This document shows, piece after piece, positions 1-7,351 of a stretch of 34,243 nucleotides of DNA. Source of the DNA: a virus; IMG/VR virus record IMGVR_UViG_3300030116_000265, positions 1 to 34,243 of that record. The stretch is one strand, 5' to 3'. Numbering within the stretch: the first letter of the stretch is position 1; each line of letters begins with the position of its first letter. Made by a program: the position numbers and the translations under genes. A model generated the notes under the pieces. That model did no database searches. It was given only the letters and a program-made list of their open reading frames with translations, and was not told where the DNA came from.

Positions 1-2
1 GG

Positions 3-89
3 ATGCAGAATGAGATTAGCGGTATGGGTATACCGCAGCCAACGCCGCAAAAGCCAAGATTAGCGGTTATTGAAGGCGGAAAGGACTAG
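3..89 (+). CDS. C-terminal end of an upstream gene, probably terminase large subunit (5' partial)
   Basis: An open frame enters the window from the left and stops with TAG at 87-89, two bases before the portal start. The visible tail is 28 residues, rich in proline and glutamine (GIPQPTPQKPRLAV, ending EGGKD). No domain can be identified from so little. The large terminase gene normally sits directly upstream of the portal in tailed phages, so that is the likely identity, by position only. Its last codons contain GGCGGAAAGG, which probably acts as ribosome binding site for the portal gene. Confidence 0.5.
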   Translation: MQNEISGMGIPQPTPQKPRLAVIEGGKD

Positions 90-91
90 AT

Positions 92-2530
92 ATGGCTGTT
101 GAAAAAGGAGTAGGCGCTGGCGGCGATCAGGATATGACCGCTCAAGAGCAAGCTGAAATTGACATAATTGATTTTCCTGCACAGCCTGGAGTCATGCAGA
201 TGGATGATGGCTCTGCAATTGTTGGCGAAATCATGGAAGAGGTCACTGTCGCTGCCGACGTTCCTTTTGGTGCGAATTTAGCTGAGTTTATTGAAGATAA
301 CGATTTAGGGGTCATTGCGTCTGAGTTGTCCAGTGACATTGAAGATGACATGTCCTCTCGACAAGATTGGGAAGACTCATACAAACGTGGCATTGAACTA
401 CTTGGCATGAGCTATGAAGAGCGTAGTCAACCGTTTGAAGGTGCAACTGGCGTTGTGCATCCTTTACTTGCCGAGTCAGTCACACAGTTTCAAGCACAAG
501 CTTATCGTGAGATGTTACCGTCTGGTGGCCCTGTAAGAACACAGACTATGGGCGCAGAAACACCTGCTTTGGTGGCTCAAGCCCAACGTGTTAAAGATTA
601 TATGAATTACATGATCACTTACGAGATGGAAGAGTATGATCCTGAAACAGATCAGATGCTATTCTATCTACCGATTGTTGGTTCAACATTTAAGAAGGTG
701 TATTTTGACCCACTTTTGCAAAGAGCAGTCAGTAAATTTGTACATGCTGAAGATGTTGTTGTTCCTTATGGCGCAACTGATCTGCTTACTACGCCGCGTA
801 TTACGCATATTATTCGCATGGACAAGAACGAGGTTCTGAAGCTACAGCTTTCAGGATTTTACAAAGATATTGACCTTCCAAGTGGCTCATCTTCATCTGA
901 AGATTATAGCGGTGTAAAAGAGGCGATAAATGAAGCGCAAGGCGTACAATTGTCCGGCTCTGGCTCTGAAGAATTAGTTATCCATGAGGTTCACACCTCA
1001 TTAGATCTAACAGGTTTTGAAGACACTGACATGGAAGGTCAGCCAACAGGACTAAAAGTACCATATGTTGTTACAATATTAGAGTCTACCAACCAGATAT
1101 TGTCTATTCGCCGAAATTATCTTGAGGGTGACGCTTTAATGCGTAGGCAGCAGTATTTCATACATTACAAGTTTTTACCTGGTCTTGGATTTTACGGTTT
1201 TGGCTTAACACACATGATTGGCGGCTTGTCTCAAGCCTCAACTAGTATTCTGCGTCAGTTAATTGATGCTGGTACGCTATCTAATCTGCCAGCAGGTTTT
1301 AAGGCTCGTGGTGCGCGGATTCGTGACGAAGATGAACCGTTAAGACCTGGCGAGTTCCGTGATATTGACTCTGCTGGCATGGATATTCGTCAGTCTATTA
1401 TGACATTGCCGTTTAAAGAGCCTTCAAACACCCTTTATAGCCTCTTAGGAGGGCTTGTGGAGGCTGGTAGGCGTTTTGCGTCTATGGCAGACATGAAAGT
1501 AGGCGAAATGGGCGGAGAAACGCCTGTAGGCACGACTATGGCTATCATGGAACGTGGTACAAAGGTCATGTCTGCGATACATAAGCGTCTTCATTACTCA
1601 CAAAAGCAAGAATTTAAGCTTTTGGCTAACATATTTGCCAGAAACATGGCTCCAATGTACCCATACCCAGTGCCTGGTGCGCCTCCACAAATAAAACAGA
1701 CTGATTTTGATGACAGAATTGATGTTTTGCCTGTATCTGACCCTAATATCTTTTCTATGTCACAGCGCATTGCCTTGGCACAGACAGAATTGCAGTTAGT
1801 TCAGTCTAATCCTGACATACATGGTGGTGAGCAAGGTTTATATCAGGCTTACAGAAAGATGTATGAGGCTTTAGGTGTTACAAACATTGATGCCATACTG
1901 CCAATACCTAAACAGCCACAGCCTTCAAACCCTGCAAAAGAAAATCAGGAGGCCATGCGTGGTCAAAGGTTACAGGCATTCCCTGATCAAAATCACCAAG
2001 CGCATATTGAGTCACACTTAGCCATGTTAGCTACACCAGTGGCTCAAGCGAATGCAACTATTGTGATGACGCTACAAGGTCATATTCAAGAACACATAGG
2101 AATGATGGCTGAGATACAGGCTCAACAAGAAGTAATGAGTCAACTTGATCCAGAGGCTCAACTTGTGTTGCAACAAAACCCACAGATGGCACAACAGTTA
2201 CAGGTTGAGATAGCGAACAAAGCCGCTGAACTTATTGGTGAGCTAACTGAGCAATTTGCACAGGCTGTGGCTCCTTCTGATAACACTGATCCTTTAGTGG
2301 CAATCAGACAACAAGAGCTTTCTCTGCGCGGTGCAGAAATACAGGAACGTGCGCGACAGTTTGAAGAGAGACAACAGCTTGAGCGTGAAAAAGAGCGTAA
2401 TGACGTTCTTATTAATCAACAACGTATTGATTTGACTGAAGAGGCAAATCAAGAAAAGGTTCGTGTCGCTGAAGAGAGAATACAAACACAGCGCGACATA
2501 GCCGCTGCCAATTTACAAAGGAGAAGATAA
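92..2530 (+). CDS. Portal protein (P22-type, large)
   Basis: The 812-residue protein would form the dodecameric ring at the capsid vertex through which DNA is packaged and ejected. Length and layout fit the P22-like podovirus portals (about 700-800 residues) rather than T7-type portals (about 535). Visible marks are the N-terminal acidic segment, a central region containing EMGGETPVGTTMAIMERG followed by a long helix (HKRLHYSQKQEFKLLANIF) typical of this family, and a Gln/Glu-rich C-terminal coiled coil from about residue 640 that resembles the portal barrel. The start is supported by GGAAAGG 8-14 bases upstream. The neighbours (terminase tail upstream, scaffold and capsid downstream) agree. 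The stop overlaps the next ATG as TAATG. Confidence 0.9.
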   Translation: MAVEKGVGAGGDQDMTAQEQAEIDIIDFPAQPGVMQMDDGSAIVGEIMEEVTVAADVPFGANLAEFIEDNDLGVIASELSSDIEDDMSSRQDWEDSYKRGIELLGMSYEERSQPFEGATGVVHPLLAESVTQFQAQAYREMLPSGGPVRTQTMGAETPALVAQAQRVKDYMNYMITYEMEEYDPETDQMLFYLPIVGSTFKKVYFDPLLQRAVSKFVHAEDVVVPYGATDLLTTPRITHIIRMDKNEVLKLQLSGFYKDIDLPSGSSSSEDYSGVKEAINEAQGVQLSGSGSEELVIHEVHTSLDLTGFEDTDMEGQPTGLKVPYVVTILESTNQILSIRRNYLEGDALMRRQQYFIHYKFLPGLGFYGFGLTHMIGGLSQASTSILRQLIDAGTLSNLPAGFKARGARIRDEDEPLRPGEFRDIDSAGMDIRQSIMTLPFKEPSNTLYSLLGGLVEAGRRFASMADMKVGEMGGETPVGTTMAIMERGTKVMSAIHKRLHYSQKQEFKLLANIFARNMAPMYPYPVPGAPPQIKQTDFDDRIDVLPVSDPNIFSMSQRIALAQTELQLVQSNPDIHGGEQGLYQAYRKMYEALGVTNIDAILPIPKQPQPSNPAKENQEAMRGQRLQAFPDQNHQAHIESHLAMLATPVAQANATIVMTLQGHIQEHIGMMAEIQAQQEVMSQLDPEAQLVLQQNPQMAQQLQVEIANKAAELIGELTEQFAQAVAPSDNTDPLVAIRQQELSLRGAEIQERARQFEERQQLEREKERNDVLINQQRIDLTEEANQEKVRVAEERIQTQRDIAAANLQRRR

Positions 2531-2775
2531 TGTCAAGTTCTGTGTATGAAAAAGTTCGTGCAGTTGAAAAGGCAAAAAAGGTGGAGCGTAGAAATGCCAT
2601 TGAAAAAAGGAACCAGCCAGTCAACGATCAGCAAGAACATATCGAAGCTGAGGTCAGAAGGGTACCCGCAGAAACAAGCAGTAGCGATAGCCCTGTCATC
2701 AGCAAAAAAACCGAAGAAAAAAAGCCAGAAAACAAAAAAAGTGTCCTCAAGAAAAAAGCCAAGAAAAAAAGCTAA
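2530..2775 (+). CDS. Possible 81-residue ORF overlapping another frame
   Basis: This frame starts at a TAATG junction with the portal stop, the coupling style used throughout the window, and stays open for 246 bases. The product is Lys/Glu-rich and low in complexity, with a lysine tail. From 2594 onward it overlaps a different frame that encodes a recognisable small phage protein. A-rich DNA gives open frames easily, so this may be a chance reading frame. It may instead be a short upstream ORF that delivers ribosomes to 2594. It is listed because the stretch 2531-2593 is otherwise unassigned. Confidence 0.3.
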   Translation: MSSSVYEKVRAVEKAKKVERRNAIEKRNQPVNDQQEHIEAEVRRVPAETSSSDSPVISKKTEEKKPENKKSVLKKKAKKKS

Positions 2776-2785
2776 TGTCAGATAA
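2594..2785 (+). CDS. Small basic conserved phage protein (MPLKKG... type)
   Basis: The 63-residue protein begins [19 protein letters not shown] and continues [16 protein letters not shown] before a Lys-rich tail. I recognise this pattern ([24 protein letters not shown]) from many phages. Its function is unknown to me. The start at 2594 matches where the family begins and has GGAG at 2583-2586, seven bases away. The same frame is open from 2546, but those extra residues do not fit the family. It would follow the portal in the late operon. A structural or DNA-associated role is only inference from its charge. Confidence 0.65.
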   Translation: MPLKKGTSQSTISKNISKLRSEGYPQKQAVAIALSSAKKPKKKSQKTKKVSSRKKPRKKANVR

Positions 2786-2907
2786 AAAAGAAAGGGTACA
2801 CCTATGATACAAAAACTGGTCAATATGGTTTTAAAATGTCTAAAGGTGGCCTTGTTACCCGTGGCGTGGGTGCTGTCTCGCGTGAGCGGCGGTTTAAAAT
2901 TTATTGA
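2775..2907 (+). pseudogene. Protein-like reading broken by a frameshift at an A run
   Basis: An ATG at 2775 opens MSDKK and soon stops at 2805-2807. If the run of six A at 2784-2789 were five, the frame would continue as KKGYTYDTKTGQYGFK and end with GGLVTRGVGAVSRERRFKIY, about 43 residues stopping at 2907. That reading looks like a real phage peptide: its Gly/Arg/Tyr-rich tail resembles the end of the protein encoded at 10204. Three explanations are open: an assembly or sequencing indel, a true pseudogene, or a +1 shift during translation. The sequence alone cannot decide between them. Confidence 0.3.
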
Positions 2908-2950
2908 GAATAAACTAAACGCGATCATTGATAAGGACATAGGCAAATGA
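2804..2950 (+). CDS. Small hydrophobic protein, 48 residues
   Basis: The start ATG at 2804 follows AAAGGG at 2791-2796 at suitable distance. The stop overlaps the next start as ATGA at 2947-2950, which supports translation of this frame. The product has a hydrophobic stretch (roughly residues 7-26, VNMVLKCLKVALLPVAWVL) and a short charged C-terminus, so it is probably a small membrane protein. I recognise no family. It overlaps the broken frame described at 2775-2907 for most of its length, so one of the two may be spurious. It lies at the head of a run of membrane proteins. Confidence 0.5.
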   Translation: MIQKLVNMVLKCLKVALLPVAWVLSRVSGGLKFIENKLNAIIDKDIGK

Positions 2951-3267
2951 AGTCTAAGCAAAAAAAATTGCAGAAAGACAGCATTTACTCTGATTACGAT
3001 GAAGATGGTGATGGCATCGTAAGCGATGAAGAGCTTGCTCATGTTAAGGAAATAAAGAAGACAGAAACTGAATTGCGTAAAAATTTAGCTCAACTACGCA
3101 TGGCTAGATACACTTTGATTGCAATGGGCGCATTTACAGCCGCAATGTTTTTTGTGCCTATTGAGCGAGTTGAGGCATTATCAGATATAAGTAACTTGTT
3201 TTATATTAGTGGAGCAGGCGTGGTTGGGGCCTATATGGGTACGACTGCTTGGATGAATAGAAAGTAA
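2947..3267 (+). CDS. EF-hand membrane protein
   Basis: The protein has 106 residues. Residues 18-29 (DEDGDGIVSDEE) form a complete EF-hand calcium loop, with Asp at loop positions 1, 3 and 5, Gly at 6, Val at 8 and Glu at 12. A charged helix with coiled-coil character follows (about 30-52), then two likely transmembrane segments (about 55-72 and 81-101). The topology suggests a soluble N-terminal calcium sensor on a membrane hairpin. The role is unknown. Proximity to a holin gene suggests lysis timing or a membrane function during infection. A single EF-hand loop is unusual for a phage membrane protein. It starts inside the preceding stop (ATGA). Confidence 0.8.
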   Translation: MKSKQKKLQKDSIYSDYDEDGDGIVSDEELAHVKEIKKTETELRKNLAQLRMARYTLIAMGAFTAAMFFVPIERVEALSDISNLFYISGAGVVGAYMGTTAWMNRK

Positions 3268-3284
3268 CTTGAAAAGGTAAGGGC

Positions 3285-3455
3285 ATGGAAAACATTATAA
3301 TAGCTGCAATCTTAGCAGCGATGATACACGGTCATATGACTGGTGATAAAGAGACTCCAACTGTATCAGAAAATCCAAATTCTGAATTTGCAACAAAATT
3401 CAGAACAGAAAGCACTCCTAACACTGTTCAATGGGTGATAATTACGGATGAATGA
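3285..3455 (+). CDS. Small protein with N-terminal hydrophobic segment, 56 residues
   Basis: ATG at 3285 is preceded by AAAAGGTAAGG. The product starts with a short hydrophobic stretch (MENIIIAAILAAMI), continues with a polar Ser/Thr/Asn-rich middle and ends VQWVIITDE. It may be a small anchored or secreted protein, and no family is recognised. The stop at 3453-3455 overlaps the next start (ATG 3448). Placement between the EF-hand protein and further small membrane or secreted proteins suggests membership of the same functional group. Confidence 0.6.
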   Translation: MENIIIAAILAAMIHGHMTGDKETPTVSENPNSEFATKFRTESTPNTVQWVIITDE

Positions 3456-3690
3456 AATCCATCACACTGTTGAAACTTTTTTTATCATGGTTATTAGCAT
3501 GTGGGGTTTTGACGGTAATGATTGGCAATATATTGGTAATCAAATAGCTTTACAGCAACCGATGACTCAAGCTCAGTGTGAATATTTAATAGATGAAGAT
3601 ATGTGGCAAGTTAGTTATGAAAACCACTATTATCGCTTGATGGCGCATTGTTTTCCTGCCGAATGTGCAGAAGAAGGTAAGTGTCAATAA
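3448..3690 (+). CDS. Small Cys-containing protein, possibly exported
   Basis: The 80-residue product has a short hydrophobic stretch (FFIMVISMWGF) and then an aromatic-rich, cysteine-containing domain (QCEYLIDEDMW, MAHCFPAEC, EGKC). I recall similar small proteins in marine phages but know no function. Cysteines at about 42, 67, 71 and 78 could form disulfides if the protein reaches the periplasm. An internal ATG at 3487 could be the true start. The 3448 start has GGGTGA at useful distance and overlaps the previous stop. The stop overlaps the next start as TAATG. Confidence 0.7.
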   Translation: MNEIHHTVETFFIMVISMWGFDGNDWQYIGNQIALQQPMTQAQCEYLIDEDMWQVSYENHYYRLMAHCFPAECAEEGKCQ

Positions 3691-4082
3691 TGCCAAAGTT
3701 GAATGAAAACACTGAACTAGCAATGCCTATACGCAATTTGATTGCGTTAGTTGGAGCCGCAACTGTTGGCACATGGGCTTATTTTGGTGTGATAGAGCGA
3801 TTAAATACGATTGAGAACAAACTTATTTTAATGGAAACTGATCTGGCTATGAACACAGAGTTCAGAATCAAGTGGCCGCGTGGAGAGATGGGCAGTTTGC
3901 CAGCAGACTCAGAACAGTTTATGATGATCGAACATTTGGCTAGTGAATTAGAAAAGCTGGCGGAGAGCATAGAATCAGGCAACGCACCACATGATCAGCA
4001 ACAAAAGCTGGTGTTAGAGTTTTACGACAGGCGGTTAACAAAGATTGAGGACAACATAGAAAAGTTGGTGAATCAAGAATGA
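3690..4082 (+). CDS. Membrane-anchored coiled-coil protein
   Basis: The 130-residue protein has one N-terminal membrane segment (RNLIALVGAATVGTWAYFGV, residues about 15-34). Then comes a conserved-looking stretch (NTEFRIKWPRGEMGSLPAD) and a long charged helix with two coiled-coil parts. I have seen this domain order in marine phage proteins, but no function is established that I know of. An inner-membrane spanin or holin accessory is conceivable from the topology. The ATG at 3690 is preferred over the in-frame GTG at 3681 because it makes the TAATG overlap. It ends in an ATGA overlap. Confidence 0.78.
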   Translation: MPKLNENTELAMPIRNLIALVGAATVGTWAYFGVIERLNTIENKLILMETDLAMNTEFRIKWPRGEMGSLPADSEQFMMIEHLASELEKLAESIESGNAPHDQQQKLVLEFYDRRLTKIEDNIEKLVNQE

Positions 4083-4291
4083 TTGAGATGACTTTTGTTT
4101 TGTTATTGATGATAGGCGAGGAGCGAGTTGAGTACACGCCTTACAAGAACTTATCTGAATGCCTAAATATACGCCGTAAGATAAAACGCAACGTAGGACA
4201 CACTACAGACTTTGACAAAAAGTGGTCATGTAAACAACTTAAAGTCAGATTAGAGGCTGGCGAAATCATGGAGATAATTGAAGAAGAATGA
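4079..4291 (+). CDS. Small protein with hydrophobic N-terminus and two cysteines
   Basis: The 70-residue product begins MIEMTFVLLLMIGEE, a short hydrophobic strand or weak signal sequence. It continues with YTPYKNLSECLNIRR and a second cysteine in KKWSCKQLKV. The pattern of a short hydrophobic start followed by an aromatic/Cys pair resembles the protein at 3448, so the two may be distant relatives or share a compartment. No function is recognised. Both ends overlap neighbours by ATGA, tying it to the membrane protein upstream and the holin downstream. Confidence 0.7.
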   Translation: MIEMTFVLLLMIGEERVEYTPYKNLSECLNIRRKIKRNVGHTTDFDKKWSCKQLKVRLEAGEIMEIIEEE

Positions 4292-4674
4292 TACAGGCAC
4301 TTCTTGGTCCAATCTCCTCTCTGGCAGGCACATGGTTAGAGGGTAAGGTTGAAGAGAAAAAAGCAGTAGCAGGCGCAAAAGTAGCGAAAGCGAAAGCTGA
4401 AGCAGTCATAATGGAGAAGAAAGCCACGGGCGAGATCGACTGGGATCTCAAGATGGCTGATGCTTCTGCACATAGCTGGAAAGACGAGTGGCTAACAATT
4501 TTGTTCTCGATTCCGCTCATTTTGAGCTTCTGTGGAGAATGGGGCAGAGAGATTGTATCAAACGGTTTTCAGGCTCTTGAGGCCATGCCGCAATATTATC
4601 AATACACGCTTGGAGTTATTGTAAGCGCGTCTTTTGGAACCCGCGCTGCAACTAAGTTTTTTGGGAAAAAATAA
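4288..4674 (+). CDS. Holin, 3TM GTA-type family
   Basis: The 128-residue protein has an amphipathic N-terminus (MIQALLGPISSLAGTWLEGK), an Ala/Lys-rich helix (residues 20-48), the conserved-looking SWKDEWLTILFSIPLIL (63-79), and a second hydrophobic segment at about 106-120. This order is that of the family described as holin of 3TMs for gene-transfer release (GTA_holin_3TM). It would make lesions in the inner membrane so the lysozyme can reach the wall. The lysozyme gene is 28 kb away at 32440, so holin and endolysin are not adjacent. Both ends overlap neighbouring genes. Confidence 0.82.
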   Translation: MIQALLGPISSLAGTWLEGKVEEKKAVAGAKVAKAKAEAVIMEKKATGEIDWDLKMADASAHSWKDEWLTILFSIPLILSFCGEWGREIVSNGFQALEAMPQYYQYTLGVIVSASFGTRAATKFFGKK

Positions 4675-4871
4675 TGGACGCAATTATACTTGCGGAGTAT
4701 TTGTTAAAGAACATACGTCAAGACAAAGATGACTACACACAACGTCTTGCGGATGGTGCGATAGAGGATCTTTCCGACTATCGGTTCATAGTGGGTCAAA
4801 TACGCGGCTTGACTCAATGTGAGGAACATATAAAGACCGCGATGAAAGGCATAGAGCTAGAGGATGGCTAA
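4674..4871 (+). CDS. Small conserved phage protein, 65 residues
   Basis: The acidic, helical small protein begins MDAIILAEYLLKNIR and contains DYRFIVGQIRGLTQCEEHI. Similar proteins of about 60-70 residues are found near portal and scaffold genes in other podoviruses, from family memory. Their role is not known to me, and a head-assembly or packaging accessory is a guess. It starts at a TAATG overlap with the holin stop and itself overlaps the co-chaperonin start by 8 bases. Confidence 0.7.
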   Translation: MDAIILAEYLLKNIRQDKDDYTQRLADGAIEDLSDYRFIVGQIRGLTQCEEHIKTAMKGIELEDG

Positions 4872-5340
4872 AAAACTATTCGTCCCCGACAGGTTGGCGG
4901 CACAAAAAACTAAATCTAAAATACCAGAGCCAATATCAAAAGGCTTTGATTCCGTAGAAGACAATAAGAAAAATACAGAAGATCCATCTAAGATGGATGT
5001 TTCTGCTATTGATAGATTACCTAATCCTGTTGGGTATAGGCTTCTTGTCATTCCATATTACATGAAACAGAAGACCGCTGGCGGCATAATTATTCCAGAC
5101 GCAGTTCGTGAACGTGAAAGTCATGCAACTGTTGCAGCATATGTCGTTAAAATGGGTCCAGATGCTTATGCAGATGCTAATAAGTTTCCTACTGGACCTT
5201 GGTGTGAAGATAGATCATGGGTATTAATGGGCAGATATGCTGGAAATAGGTTTAAAGTGGACGGTTTAGAAGTTCGGCTTATAAATGACGATAATGTCAT
5301 AGCCACAATACTTGACCCGTCCGATATTTCCTATGTATAG
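4864..5340 (+). CDS. GroES-like co-chaperonin
   Basis: The 158-residue protein has a GroES-type beta-barrel from about residue 55 (VGYRLLVIPYYMKQKTAGG) to the end (ATILDPSDI). The mobile-loop motif KTAGGIIIPD lies at 70-79, with the hydrophobic triplet III that in GroES contacts GroEL. The first 50 residues are a charged extension absent from bacterial GroES (about 97 residues). An acidic, Trp/Cys-containing insertion (about 98-118) lies in the barrel. Like T4 gp31, it probably redirects host GroEL to fold the capsid protein, whose gene lies 2 kb downstream. No GroEL gene is visible here. Confidence 0.88.
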   Translation: MAKKLFVPDRLAAQKTKSKIPEPISKGFDSVEDNKKNTEDPSKMDVSAIDRLPNPVGYRLLVIPYYMKQKTAGGIIIPDAVRERESHATVAAYVVKMGPDAYADANKFPTGPWCEDRSWVLMGRYAGNRFKVDGLEVRLINDDNVIATILDPSDISYV

Positions 5341-5358
5341 TGCAGACAGGAGCTTGTA

Positions 5359-6288
5359 ATGAATGCAAATGAATTAATGGAAAAAGAGTCTGAGCAGGAA
5401 TCTGTATCTTTTGAGATAGAAGATGATGCCCCTCAATCTGCACAGGAAACGATTGTAGATCAATCTCCTGTTCAAGCAGAATCTGAAGAAACCAGTACAG
5501 TTGTACAGGGTGAAGATGATTCAGAGCTAGAAAACTACAGCGAAAAAGTTCAAAAACGTATTAATCAACTGACTGCCAAACGCAAACAAGCGATTGAAGA
5601 GGCAGAGGCTGCTTATGCTTATGCACAACAATTGCAACAGCAAAATGAAGAGATGAAGCAGCGTATGGCTCAGTTAGATCAAGGTTATATAGCTGAGTAC
5701 GATGGCCGTGTTGAAAGTCAAACAGCCGCAGCAAAAAGAATGTTGCAAGAGGCTTATGATGGCGGTGATATGGAAAAAATGGCTCAAGCGCAGGAGTTAA
5801 TTTCTTCATTAGCTATTGAAAAAGAGCGACTTCGCATTCAAAAAAATCGTCAAGAGCGGCAAGCTGCACAACCCGTACAACAGCAAGTGCAACAGCCACA
5901 ACAGCCGCAACAGCCACAAGAGCTTGATCCAAAGCTTAAATCTTGGATGAGCAAAAACTCGTGGTTTGGCACCGATATGTTTATGACTCGTGGTGCTACA
6001 GCTATCCACGAACAATTGGTGGTTCAAGAGGGCTTTGATCCATCATCAGATGAATATTATGCGGAGATTGATAGGCGCATGCGCCAAGAAATGCCGCACA
6101 AGTTTCAGGAACAAAAGCAAAGCGCCCAAGCTGTTGCTCCTGCGTCTAATGGACGGTCATCAAGTAAAACTGGGCGGAAAAAGACGGTGCAGTTAACGCC
6201 GGGGCAAGTAAGAGTTGCCGAGAGAATGAAAATACCACTTGAGAAAATGGCTCAAGAAGTTGCTAAACTAGAGAGGAAAGCGACATGA
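5359..6288 (+). CDS. Capsid scaffolding protein
   Basis: The 309-residue protein is acidic at the N-terminus, then has long coiled coil (about 55-165) and a Pro/Gln repeat linker (PQQPQQPQQPQ, about 175-190). A globular stretch follows (SKNSWFGTDMFMT), then a basic C-terminal helix (QLTPGQVRVAERMKIPLEKM). Coiled coil plus a short basic C-terminal capsid-binding helix is the standard plan of scaffolds placed just upstream of capsid genes. It should template the procapsid and be removed before packaging. AGGAG at 5346-5350 supports the start. The stop overlaps the next start by ATGA. Confidence 0.85.
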   Translation: MNANELMEKESEQESVSFEIEDDAPQSAQETIVDQSPVQAESEETSTVVQGEDDSELENYSEKVQKRINQLTAKRKQAIEEAEAAYAYAQQLQQQNEEMKQRMAQLDQGYIAEYDGRVESQTAAAKRMLQEAYDGGDMEKMAQAQELISSLAIEKERLRIQKNRQERQAAQPVQQQVQQPQQPQQPQELDPKLKSWMSKNSWFGTDMFMTRGATAIHEQLVVQEGFDPSSDEYYAEIDRRMRQEMPHKFQEQKQSAQAVAPASNGRSSSKTGRKKTVQLTPGQVRVAERMKIPLEKMAQEVAKLERKAT

Positions 6289-6743
6289 CTGATCGTGCAA
6301 GCAGGGATTCGCAAACCCGTGAAAAAACAGCGAGAGTTGCCGCGTGGAAGCCGCCTTCAACTTTAGAAGCACCTGAAGCCCCAGTTGGCTATAAACACCG
6401 TTGGATCCGTGAGTCCGTAATGGGCTACGATGACCGAAATAACATCCATAAGAAGCGTAGAGAGGGATGGGAGCTTGTAAGAGCCGAAGATTATCCTGAA
6501 TTTGACGCTCCTGTTATAGATGAAGGAAAAAACGCTGGCGTGATCGGCGTAGGTGGATTGGTTTTAGCCAGAATCCCTGAAGAGATCGTGGAACAAAGAA
6601 CTGCTCATTATCAAAATGTGACGCAGAATCAAATGGAAGCTGTGGATCGTGATTGGATGCGTGAAAGCAATCCAAACATGCCAAAGCTAAAACCTCAACG
6701 ATCCTCTTCTGTGTCCTTTGGTGGACCCAAAGGAGAGGAGTAG
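6285..6743 (+). CDS. Conserved head-region protein of unknown function
   Basis: The 152-residue protein sits between scaffold and capsid genes and is coupled to the scaffold by ATGA. Its sequence is charged and soluble. Visible landmarks are GYKHRWIRESVMGYDDRNNI, EGWELVRAEDYP, and a C-terminal GGPKGEE. I recall homologues at the same position in marine podoviruses, without assigned function. Placement suggests a role in capsid assembly, perhaps a minor head protein or a second scaffold. No catalytic motif is seen. Confidence 0.75.
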   Translation: MTDRASRDSQTREKTARVAAWKPPSTLEAPEAPVGYKHRWIRESVMGYDDRNNIHKKRREGWELVRAEDYPEFDAPVIDEGKNAGVIGVGGLVLARIPEEIVEQRTAHYQNVTQNQMEAVDRDWMRESNPNMPKLKPQRSSSVSFGGPKGEE

Positions 6744-6766
6744 TGATAGTCGAAGGAGACTAGATC

Positions 6767-7351
6767 ATGGCGAATAAAGATGCCGCATTCGGCATGCGCC
6801 CAGTAAAAAGAATAGGGGGAACTCCCTATACTGGTGGGCAAAGCCGTTATCGTATCGCTGCTAACTACGGAACAGCCATTTTCCAAGGTGATATGGTTGC
6901 TCAAGTAACAGGTGGTGGTATTGAAGTACACGCTGACGGTGGTACAGTACCAATCGTTGGTGTGTTTAATGGATGTCAGTTCACTGATCCGACAACAGGT
7001 GAGCAGAAGTTTTCAAACTTCTATCCTGCAAGCACTAATGCTTCTGACATTATTGCTTTTGTCATTGATGACCCTATGGTTATCTTTGAAATTCAGTGTA
7101 ATGCTGCATTCCCTGTTGCTGATTTGTTTGGCAACTTTGACATTGTTTACACTTCCGCTGGAAGCACAACAACTGGCATCTCTGGTGCAGAGTTGAATGT
7201 GTCTGATGGTGCGACAACTGCAAACTTGTCAGTTAAGGTGATAGACATCTCTGAAGATCCAGAGAATAACGATGTGTCTTCTGATGCAACGAATGTCTAT
7301 TGTGTCATTCAAAATCATGTCTTCGGCCAAAAAGCCGCTGGCTTGGCATAA
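6767..7351 (+). CDS. Capsid decoration or head fibre-like protein
   Basis: The 194-residue beta-rich protein begins MANKDAAFGMRPVKRIGG and contains YRIAANYGTAIFQGDMVAQV and PIVGVFNG, strand-rich stretches typical of small-barrel structural proteins next to capsid genes. It probably binds the capsid surface or stabilises it. The good ribosome site GAAGGAG and the position one gene before the major capsid gene suggest high expression. The exact class (decoration protein versus minor capsid) cannot be fixed by eye. Confidence 0.78.
   Translation: MANKDAAFGMRPVKRIGGTPYTGGQSRYRIAANYGTAIFQGDMVAQVTGGGIEVHADGGTVPIVGVFNGCQFTDPTTGEQKFSNFYPASTNASDIIAFVIDDPMVIFEIQCNAAFPVADLFGNFDIVYTSAGSTTTGISGAELNVSDGATTANLSVKVIDISEDPENNDVSSDATNVYCVIQNHVFGQKAAGLA

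Noticed and set aside
2533-3042. Minus-strand ORF of 169 codons rich in Phe/Leu
   Set aside because: It is the reverse of lysine-rich plus-strand coding DNA (AAA read as TTT). No start signals, and it spans three plausible plus genes.
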